Source: JBGTFE01 sp049799955 (GTDB taxonomy: Bacteria; Acidobacteriota; Blastocatellia; Pyrinomonadales; Pyrinomonadaceae). From it: a stretch of 64,000 bases of DNA. This document shows positions 43,446 through 49,791 of this stretch, one piece after another. The stretch covers positions 11,487-75,486 of the forward strand of contig JBARIW010000020.1 of NCBI GenBank assembly GCA_049799955.1, given 5' to 3'. Position 1 is the first letter of the stretch. Each line of letters starts with the position of its first letter. Below the pieces are notes generated by a model, which did no database searches, had not been told where the DNA came from, and was given only the letters and a program-made list of their open reading frames with translations. Both the position numbers and the translations under genes were made by a program.

Positions 43446-43539
43446 TCAGATAAATACCGGCGGTTAGAAATGGACAGCGAAATTAACAATAGTCTTTCGC
43501 TGTCTGTTTCGGGCTGATAAGGTTTATTTTAGTTTACAG

Positions 43540-43585
43540 AGTGCAGCGTGTAGAATAATAATTTTACACGCTGCACTTAATTTTT
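43540..43585. terminator. Hairpin with T run immediately before metG
   Basis: AGTGCAGCGTGTA pairs with TACACGCTGCACT, then TAATTTTT, ending about five bases before the metG ATG. It is either the terminator of the FG-GAP gene or part of the metG leader. Confidence 0.75.
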
Positions 43586-43589
43586 GACG

Positions 43590-45665
43590 ATGAAAACTTT
43601 TTACATTACGACGCCGATTTATTACGCTAACAGCCTTCCGCACCTCGGGCATCTTTATACGACGATTGTTGCCGATGTCGTTCAAAAACATAAACACCAG
43701 CGCGGCTTTGAGACATTTTTTCTCACCGGAACCGATGAACACGGCATAAATATTCAACGCTCTGCCGAAGCCAACAAGCGAACGCCGAAAGAGCAGGTCG
43801 ATTATATTTCGGGCGAGTTAAAGCGTATGTTTCACGATTTTCGTCTGGACGGTGACGGCGGCTACGATATTTTTATGCGGACGACCGAACCGTTTCACTA
43901 TGAAGCCGTCCACAATCTCTGGCGGGAAATTGCCGGAAATTTAACACCGAAAGGGAATTCGACGATTTACAAAGGCTTTTACGAAGGCTGGTTCTGCGCT
44001 CCGTGTGCCGAATTTAAAAATGAGGATGAATATGTAAAACCGGACGACTCCGACATTCCGCTCTGCAAAATTCACGAACGACCGCTCGATAAAGTCGCCG
44101 AAGAAAGCTATTTTTTTCGCCTCTCGGATTATGACGAAACGCTTCTGAAAATCATCGAAGAAAATCCGCAGAAAATTCGTCCCGAAGGACGCCGAAACGA
44201 AGTCGTCGCTTTTATAAAACGCGGCTTGCAGGATTTGTCTATCAGCCGCGAAAAATCTTCCGTCGCGTGGGGCGTTCCCGTTCCGGGCGACGCGAATCAC
44301 GTAATGTATGTCTGGATGGACGCGCTTTCGAACTACATCACGGCAATCGGCTACGGGAACTCGGAACGCGCGGGAATCGGTTTTGAAAAATTCTGGCAAA
44401 ACGCGACGCATCTGGTCGGCAAAGACATTCTGCGTTTTCACACGATTTACTGGTGGTCGTTTCTGCTTGCCGCGAAAATCGATTTGCCGCAAACGGTTTA
44501 CGCGCACGGAATGTGGCTCGACGCGGACGGGCGAAAAATGGGCAAAACGCTCGGCAATGTCATCGAAATCGACGTGCTTCACAAGCATTTTCAAATCGAT
44601 GCGATTCGTTATTTTCTGCTTCGGGATATGGTTTTCGGGCAGGACGGAAAATTCGGCTACGAAAATCTGATTGAGCGCGCGAATGCCGATTTGGCGAGCG
44701 GTTTGGGCAATTTAGCGAGCCGCACGTTTTCGATGATAAACAAATATCGCGAAGGCTTGATTCCGTCGGGAAAAATTCAGGAAATCAACTATTTATACGC
44801 AAAACGCGCCGGCATAAATGCGGACGAGCAGGAGCTCGTCTCCGTTCTCGAACACGCGCGCGACGAGTTTGTGCGTCGTTTCGATAATTTCGAGTTCTCG
44901 CAGGCGCTGGAAACAATCTGGGTTGTCATCAAGCGAATCGACACATTGATTTCCGACGCAAAACCCTGGGAGCTCGTCAAAGACGAACATCAAACGGAAA
45001 CGCTCAACGCGGTTTTATATCGCGCCACCGAAACTCTGCGCTGGCTGTGCGTTTTGCTTTATCCGGTGATGCCCGTCGCGGCAAAAGAAATCTACGCGCA
45101 AATCGGTTTAAGCGGCGAGATTTCAAAAATAAATCCTGAAAATCTGAAATGGGGAGAATTAAATGCGGAAACAAAAATCGGCGAGACAAAAGCCGTTTTT
45201 CCGCGAATTGACAAGGCAAAAGTTATGAGTGAAATAGAACAGTCGAGAGTCGAGAGTCAAGAGTTGAGAGCCGAAAATGCAAAGACGGAATCGCCTGCAT
45301 CGCCGGACAAACCGGAAGCGGAAAGCGAAGATAATTTCATTACAATCGACGATTTTATCAAAGTAGAATTACGCGTCGGGCAGATTCTCGAAGCCGAAAG
45401 AGTGCCGAAATCGGATAAGCTTTTGCGCTTTATGGTCGATGTCGGCGAAGAGAATCCGCGCCAGATTCTGGCTGGAATTGCCGAACATTACGAGCCGGAA
45501 AAGCTCATCGGCAAAAAAATCGTCGTCGTCGCAAATCTCAAACCGCGCAAGCTTCGCGGTCTCGAATCGCAGGGAATGGTTTGCGCCGCTTCGGTCGGCG
45601 AAGAAGGCAAACCCGTTCTGGCAACATTTGATGAAGACGTTCCGAACGGCGCGAGACTAAAATAA
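43590..45665 (+). CDS. metG: Methionyl-tRNA synthetase with C-terminal tRNA-binding domain
   Basis: 691 residues. The class I signature is HLGH (residues 18-21, PIYYANSLPHLGHLYTT). A zinc-knuckle CAPCAEF occurs near residue 138, with a second Cys/His set in LCKIHERP. The KMSKS loop is KMGKT (near 315), followed by the anticodon-binding helices. The C-terminal Trbp111-like domain (about 580-691) contains KVELRVGQILEAERVPKSDKLLRFMVDVG and LKPRKLRGLESQGM. The linker before it (about 550-565) is encoded by tandem GAGAGTC words. The ATG at 43590 is preferred to a TTG two codons upstream. No ribosome binding site is present, because a hairpin with T run occupies the leader. Confidence 0.97.
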   Translation: MKTFYITTPIYYANSLPHLGHLYTTIVADVVQKHKHQRGFETFFLTGTDEHGINIQRSAEANKRTPKEQVDYISGELKRMFHDFRLDGDGGYDIFMRTTEPFHYEAVHNLWREIAGNLTPKGNSTIYKGFYEGWFCAPCAEFKNEDEYVKPDDSDIPLCKIHERPLDKVAEESYFFRLSDYDETLLKIIEENPQKIRPEGRRNEVVAFIKRGLQDLSISREKSSVAWGVPVPGDANHVMYVWMDALSNYITAIGYGNSERAGIGFEKFWQNATHLVGKDILRFHTIYWWSFLLAAKIDLPQTVYAHGMWLDADGRKMGKTLGNVIEIDVLHKHFQIDAIRYFLLRDMVFGQDGKFGYENLIERANADLASGLGNLASRTFSMINKYREGLIPSGKIQEINYLYAKRAGINADEQELVSVLEHARDEFVRRFDNFEFSQALETIWVVIKRIDTLISDAKPWELVKDEHQTETLNAVLYRATETLRWLCVLLYPVMPVAAKEIYAQIGLSGEISKINPENLKWGELNAETKIGETKAVFPRIDKAKVMSEIEQSRVESQELRAENAKTESPASPDKPEAESEDNFITIDDFIKVELRVGQILEAERVPKSDKLLRFMVDVGEENPRQILAGIAEHYEPEKLIGKKIVVVANLKPRKLRGLESQGMVCAASVGEEGKPVLATFDEDVPNGARLK
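45242..45272 (+). repeat. GAGAGTC/GAGAGTT tandem words inside metG
   Basis: AGTCGAGAGTCGAGAGTCAA and two further variant words encode SRVESQELRAE in the linker before the tRNA-binding domain. Confidence 0.7.
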
Positions 45666-45701
45666 ATGATTTTCTGTTAATTCCCGGCGGAGATGCTTTT
45701 G

Positions 45702-45902
45702 ATGCGGTTTGAATGGGACAAGGAAAAAGCTGAAACAAATCTCAAAAAACACGGCATAAGCTTTGAGGAAGCCAGCACGGTATTTGGCGATATATTTGCT
45801 AAAATGTTCTATGACGATGAGCATTCTATCGATGAAAAACGTGAATTTGTAATAGGGTATGAAGAAAATGAAAAATGGAGAAGCGGACGAAATGAAATCT
45901 GA
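45702..45902 (+). pseudogene. BrnT-family (DUF497) toxin with internal deletion
   Basis: 66 residues. The N-terminal two thirds is a normal BrnT/DUF497 toxin: MRFEWDKEKAETNLKKHGISFEEASTVFGD, then DDEHSIDEKREFVIGY. After VIGY the expected strands (S...LLVVSFTER...IRIISARKAT..ERK.YEE) are missing and the frame runs straight into EENEKWRSGRNEI. The full family length is about 90 residues. The missing part forms half of the RNase fold, so the protein is probably inactive. The pattern suggests an in-frame deletion between two TATGAAGA-like sites. The antitoxin-type gene overlaps its 3' end. Confidence 0.7.
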
Positions 45903-46089
45903 GTATAGGTTTGATTATTCTAAGGCGCGTCCTAATCGTTTTGCAGAAGAATACAATCAAATGCAAAGAACCGTCGTTTTAGATTCGGATGTCGCCGAAG
46001 ATTTTCCAAGTTCTGAAGCTGTGAATGAAGCTTTACGCTTTTTATCGAGAATTACAAAAGAACACAAAGCCGAATTGACTCACAAATGA
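45892..46089 (+). CDS. Antitoxin-type partner of the BrnT-like gene
   Basis: 65 residues beginning MKSEYRFDYSKARPNRFAEEYN and ending with VVLDSDVAEDFPSSEAVNEALRFLSRI, the layout of antitoxins found next to DUF497 toxins (basic N-terminus, LDxDVAexFpxsexVNeALR helix region). Upstream in-frame ATGs at 45859 and 45868 are possible; the one chosen matches the usual MKxEYDFSKA start and follows GGAG at 11 bases. The stop overlaps the tatD ATG (ATGA), so it is translationally coupled to tatD. The antitoxin appears intact although the toxin is damaged. Confidence 0.65.
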   Translation: MKSEYRFDYSKARPNRFAEEYNQMQRTVVLDSDVAEDFPSSEAVNEALRFLSRITKEHKAELTHK

Positions 46090-46919
46090 TTTTTATTGAT
46101 TCGCATTGTCATATCGACGGAGAAGCTTTTGACGCCGACCGCGACGAAGTTGTGCGACGCGCAAATGACGCGGGCGTTCGGGCAATGCTTAATGTCGGGA
46201 CGGGAAATCCGCACAACGGCGAAATCGATAAAGCGGTTGCGGTTGCCGGAAAATACGAAAATGTCTTTGCCTCGGTCGGCGTTCACCCGCACGATGCGAA
46301 AGAATACGACGACAAAGCCGAAAATCATTTGATTGAACTCGTAAAATCGAGCGAAAAAGTTATCGCCTGGGGCGAAATCGGGCTGGATTTTTATTACGAC
46401 CACAGCCCGCGAGACGTTCAGATTGAGGTTTTTAGAAGGCAGATTCGGACGGCGAAAATTTTGGATTTACCGATTATTATTCATTCGAGAGACGCGAACG
46501 ATGAAACGGTCAAAATTTTGCGCGAAGAAACCGATTACGCGGAATTTCGCGGCGGAATAATGCATTGTTTCGGTGGAAGCGCGGAGATGGCTGAAAGTTT
46601 AATGGAAATCGGATTTTTGATTTCTTTCGCCGGAAACGTAACGTTCAAAAAAGCCGATAACCTGCGTGATGCGGCAAAAGTCGTTCCGCTCGAAAAATTA
46701 TTAATCGAAACCGATTGTCCTTTTTTAACGCCGATTCCGTTTCGCGGAAAGCGCAACGAACCATCATACGTTGTCCACACGGCGCAGTTTTTGGCTGATT
46801 TTTACGAAGTTGAACCGGAAAAACTGGCATATCAGACGACACAAAATTTTTTAGACTTTTTCAGGATAAGTTTAGCCACAGAGAACACGGAGAGGGCTGA
46901 GAAAAGTACAATTTCATAA
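46086..46919 (+). CDS. TatD-family metal-dependent DNase/hydrolase
   Basis: 277 residues. Amidohydrolase-fold: metal ligands His7 and His9 in FIDSHCHIDG, Glu in VIAWGEIGLDFYYD, His in LPIIIHSRDANDET and GGIMHCFGGSAEMAE, and Asp in LLIETDCPFLTP, all present. YchF/TatD proteins are 3'-5' exonucleases or D-aminoacyl-tRNA deacylase-like enzymes. The C-terminal tail (SLATENTERAEKSTIS) departs from the family and is encoded by the left arm of a repeat palindrome, so the natural end was near FLDFFRI. It is translationally coupled to the upstream antitoxin gene. Confidence 0.94.
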   Translation: MIFIDSHCHIDGEAFDADRDEVVRRANDAGVRAMLNVGTGNPHNGEIDKAVAVAGKYENVFASVGVHPHDAKEYDDKAENHLIELVKSSEKVIAWGEIGLDFYYDHSPRDVQIEVFRRQIRTAKILDLPIIIHSRDANDETVKILREETDYAEFRGGIMHCFGGSAEMAESLMEIGFLISFAGNVTFKKADNLRDAAKVVPLEKLLIETDCPFLTPIPFRGKRNEPSYVVHTAQFLADFYEVEPEKLAYQTTQNFLDFFRISLATENTERAEKSTIS

Positions 46920-46953
46920 ATCTATCTCTGTGAACTCTGTGTTCTCTGTGGCA
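46872..46953. repeat. Iterated CACAGAGA/GAACACGG palindrome overlapping the tatD 3' end
   Basis: TAGCCACAGAGAACACGGAG is mirrored by ACTCTGTGTTCTCTGTGGC. The left arm is translated as the last residues of the TatD protein; the right arm ends shortly before the yajQ ATG. Confidence 0.85.
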
Positions 46954-46963
46954 AAATATAAAA

Positions 46964-47461
46964 ATGGCAAAAGAAAATTCATTCGACATTGTTTCAAAAA
47001 CCGATTACGCGGAAGTTACAAACGCGCTAAACCAGACGAGCAAAGAAATCTCGCAGCGCTTTGATTTTAAGGGAAGCAAGGCATCAGCCGAGCTTGCCGA
47101 CAAAGACCTTGTTTTATCTGCCGAAGACGAAACAAAGCTGCGTAATATGAACGATATTCTGCAAAGTAAATTCGTCAAGCGCGGCATTTCGCTGAAGGCT
47201 CTGGATTATCAAAAAATCGAGCCTGCCGCGGGCGGAACGGTTCGCCAGACGGTGAAAATCCAACAGGGAATTCCGACCGAAAAGGCAAAGGAAATCGTCA
47301 AATTTATCAAAGACGCGAAACTGAAAGTTCAGGCTTCGATTCAGGGCGAAACCGTGCGCATTTCGGGCAAAGACCGCGACACTTTGCAGGACGTTATCGC
47401 CAAGCTCAAAGCGAAAGATTTCGGGATAGATATGAAGTTCGATAATTATCGCAGTAATTAA
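46964..47461 (+). CDS. YajQ-family nucleotide-binding protein
   Basis: 165 residues, the usual length. It starts NSFDIVSKTDYAEVTNALNQTSKEISQRFDFKGSK, then LRNMNDILQSKFVKRGISLKALDYQ, and ends VRISGKDRDTLQDVIAKLKAKDFGIDMKFDNYR; all are invariant YajQ signatures (two ferredoxin-like modules). Members bind cyclic di-GMP in Xanthomonas (effector role) or tRNA/GTP in E. coli; the exact role here is not deducible. It is followed eight bases later by a signal-peptidase-like gene. Confidence 0.95.
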   Translation: MAKENSFDIVSKTDYAEVTNALNQTSKEISQRFDFKGSKASAELADKDLVLSAEDETKLRNMNDILQSKFVKRGISLKALDYQKIEPAAGGTVRQTVKIQQGIPTEKAKEIVKFIKDAKLKVQASIQGETVRISGKDRDTLQDVIAKLKAKDFGIDMKFDNYRSN

Positions 47462-47469
47462 ATGTTAAG

Positions 47470-47946
47470 ATGAACAAAATTTATTTGGCTGTAATATTTA
47501 TTCTCACGTCTTTATTATTTTCAGCCTGTTCATCTCAGCCCGTCGTTGTCGAAGGTAGAGCGATGATGCCGACGTTTAATAATGGCGACAGGATTTTGAT
47601 AGATAAAACTCCCGGCGAATTAAAACGGAGCGATGTAATTACATTTCTTTACCCGAAAGACAGAACTAAATCATATATTAAAAGAATTATAGGCTTGCCC
47701 GGCGAAACTATCGAGATTCGAAGTGGTAAAGTTTATATTAACGAACAAATTTTAGATGAGTCATATATTGATGAAAATCTTAATCAAACGAAAATGAATA
47801 TGCCGCCGAAAAAAATAGCCGAATATAACTATTTTGTAATGGGCGACAATCGTGATAATTCATCGGATTCGAGAAGCTGGGGAACGGTTGATATTAATTT
47901 GATTAAGGGAAAATACTATTTGACTTATTCAAAAGCAAAAGAATAA
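47470..47946 (+). CDS. Signal-peptidase-I-like lipoprotein with catalytic Ser replaced by Ala
   Basis: 158 residues with the S26 fold: box B region VEGRAMMPTFNNGDRILIDK (28-46), Lys71 in SYIKRIIGLPGETIEI, and box E MGDNRDNSSDSRSWG (124-138). In active signal peptidase I the motif is G-x-S-M-x-P-T; here it reads G-R-A-M-M-P-T, so the nucleophile is Ala31 while the general-base Lys is retained. The N-terminus (IFILTSLLFSACSS) has a plausible lipobox ending at Cys20 in place of the usual membrane anchor. The protein is probably not a protease; it may bind signal sequences or partner proteins. The polyprenyl synthase gene starts directly after its stop. Confidence 0.85.
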   Translation: MNKIYLAVIFILTSLLFSACSSQPVVVEGRAMMPTFNNGDRILIDKTPGELKRSDVITFLYPKDRTKSYIKRIIGLPGETIEIRSGKVYINEQILDESYIDENLNQTKMNMPPKKIAEYNYFVMGDNRDNSSDSRSWGTVDINLIKGKYYLTYSKAKE

Positions 47947-48966
47947 ATGCAGTCATTTTCACCAATCAGAGAAAAATTAAACCCGCACATCGCGGCGCAG
48001 AGAATTTTCAGCCTTATAAAATCCGAGATGGATTTGGTCGAAGCCGAATTCGACCGTCAGGCAAGCTCGAATATTCAGGTTATCAATTATCTCGGCGATT
48101 ATCTGCGCGCTTCGGGCGGCAAGCGCGTGCGCCCGGCGCTTTTGCTTTTGTCGAATTACGCGGTCGGCGGAAACCCGAAAAATAAAAATATCATCAGGCT
48201 TGCGACCGTCATGGAAATGCTTCACACGGCGACGCTCGTTCACGACGATATTATCGACAACGCCGATTTGCGGCGAAATCGCGCTTCGGTAAACGCGCGT
48301 TTCGGCAATCAGTCAGCCGTTTTGATGGGCGATTGGCTTTATATGTCGGCTTTTGAAACTTCGCTCAAGGAAAGAAGTCTCCAGATTCTCGATATTTTAA
48401 CGCGCCTGACGCGCAAAATGACCGAAGGCGAATTGATTCAGCTTACGACGCTCGGCAAAACTGAGATTTCGGAAACCGAATATTTTGATATTTTGCAGAG
48501 AAAAACCGCTTTTCTTTTCTCGGCTTGCTGCGAAATCGGCGCGATTCTGGCGAATGCGTCGAAAGAAGAGCAAGCCGCTTTGCGCGATTATGGAATGAAT
48601 CTCGGAACGGCTTTTCAGCTTGCCGACGATTTGCTCGATTTTACCGCCGAAGAGGAAATTCTCGGAAAAGCCGCCGGAGCCGACCTTTTGGAAGGAAAAT
48701 TAACTCTGCCTTTGATTCTCCTGCGCGAAAAAGAACCGGAAGTGCGGCGGCATCTGGAAAATATAATGCACGAAGGAAATTACGAAAACGTTTCGCGCGA
48801 AAGCTTAACGGAAAAGCTCGAAAGCTACGGTTTATTAGAAGAAACGCGAAACCGGGCTTACAATTTTGCTAATGAAGCGCTGAAAAATCTTGCAGTTTTG
48901 GCAAAAACAGAGTATCGTTCTGCTTTAGAAGAAATTCCGGGCTATATGATACAAAGAAGCAACTAA
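47947..48966 (+). CDS. Polyprenyl diphosphate synthase (octaprenyl/heptaprenyl type)
   Basis: 339 residues. A trans-isoprenyl synthase that elongates farnesyl diphosphate for quinone side chains. The first Asp-rich motif is DDIID (100-104, LVHDDIIDNADLRRNRASVN), the second DDLLD in AFQLADDLLDFTAEEEILGK (near 222). GGKRVRPALLLLS (residues 57-69) and GELIQ are also typical. Chain length cannot be read safely. The gene starts on the base after the signal-peptidase-like gene's stop codon and is followed by a HARE-HTH gene. Confidence 0.93.
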   Translation: MQSFSPIREKLNPHIAAQRIFSLIKSEMDLVEAEFDRQASSNIQVINYLGDYLRASGGKRVRPALLLLSNYAVGGNPKNKNIIRLATVMEMLHTATLVHDDIIDNADLRRNRASVNARFGNQSAVLMGDWLYMSAFETSLKERSLQILDILTRLTRKMTEGELIQLTTLGKTEISETEYFDILQRKTAFLFSACCEIGAILANASKEEQAALRDYGMNLGTAFQLADDLLDFTAEEEILGKAAGADLLEGKLTLPLILLREKEPEVRRHLENIMHEGNYENVSRESLTEKLESYGLLEETRNRAYNFANEALKNLAVLAKTEYRSALEEIPGYMIQRSN

Positions 48967-48991
48967 CCGGAAAGTTTGAGCGGAGAAAATT

Positions 48992-49669
48992 TTGGATTAT
49001 TCTGGAAAATCGCCATCTGATCTTATGTTAAACGAAAATCTGATTTCGACATTGGAGCAAAGCCTGCGCCAGACGCGCAACGCGCAGAATCGTCTTCTCG
49101 GACGGCTGCGTGAAGTTGAATCCGAAGCCGAAAGTCTGCGTGAAGAAATCGAAGCGATGGAGAACAGCGCCGAGCAGACCGAAGCCGCGATTTACAGCCT
49201 TCTGGCAACGATGGGTTCAAGCAAGTCACGCAAAAATAAATCGGCGCAAGCTCAATTTGAGGACGACGATTATGAATTGGCGCGGGATTTGAAAAGAAAT
49301 CCGCGTCCGAGTCCGAACAATCAGAATTCATATCCGAAGAATTACCGCAATAATAACAATAATAATTCGGTTGCATATATAAATCATTCCCGAAACGTCC
49401 CTTCAATCGGTTCGCACATCGAGCCTGTAAATCATCGTTTTACCGACCGTACCATCACGCAGGCTTGCACTTTGCTTCTGCGCGAAGCCACGCAGCCGCT
49501 GCACGTCAACGAGCTTTACAATCTGCTCGTCGCGGGCGGTTTCGAATTTAAAGGAAACAATCCGACCATTTCGATTGCCGTTTCATTAAACCGCAACCGC
49601 CGGTTTCGCAAGGTCGCGCCCGGAACTTTTGACCTGGTAATGCGAAACGCTTCGCAGGCGGTTTCGTAA
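48992..49669 (+). CDS. Coiled-coil protein with C-terminal HARE-HTH domain
   Basis: 225 residues. TTG start, six bases after GGAG. The N-terminal coiled coil is at about 10-75 (LISTLEQSLRQTRNAQNRLLGRLREVESEAESLREEIEAME), followed by a basic Asn-rich linker (about 75-140: PRPSPNNQNSYPKNYRNNNNNN). The C-terminal HARE-HTH-type winged helix is at about 155-220 (TITQACTLLLREATQPLHVNELYNLLVAGGFEFKGNNPTISIAVSLNRNRRFRKVAPGTFDL), a fold found in HB1, ASXL and some restriction endonucleases. It is probably DNA-binding, perhaps a chromosome or transcription-associated factor. It may be cotranscribed with the polyprenyl synthase. Confidence 0.8.
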   Translation: MDYSGKSPSDLMLNENLISTLEQSLRQTRNAQNRLLGRLREVESEAESLREEIEAMENSAEQTEAAIYSLLATMGSSKSRKNKSAQAQFEDDDYELARDLKRNPRPSPNNQNSYPKNYRNNNNNNSVAYINHSRNVPSIGSHIEPVNHRFTDRTITQACTLLLREATQPLHVNELYNLLVAGGFEFKGNNPTISIAVSLNRNRRFRKVAPGTFDLVMRNASQAVS

Positions 49670-49791
49670 GAATTCATAAAACTACAGGTAAATTAAAGGT
49701 TTAAGCTTGTTTTTTTGCAAAAAATAAGTGAAAATATTACTTTGCCGAAGACATCTAACTTACCCCTGCTTTTATTTTGGAGAAATAAATA

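Noticed and set aside
43941..44594. 217-codon open frame antisense to metG
   Set aside because: Shadow of the metG catalytic domain; composition and lack of signals argue against coding.
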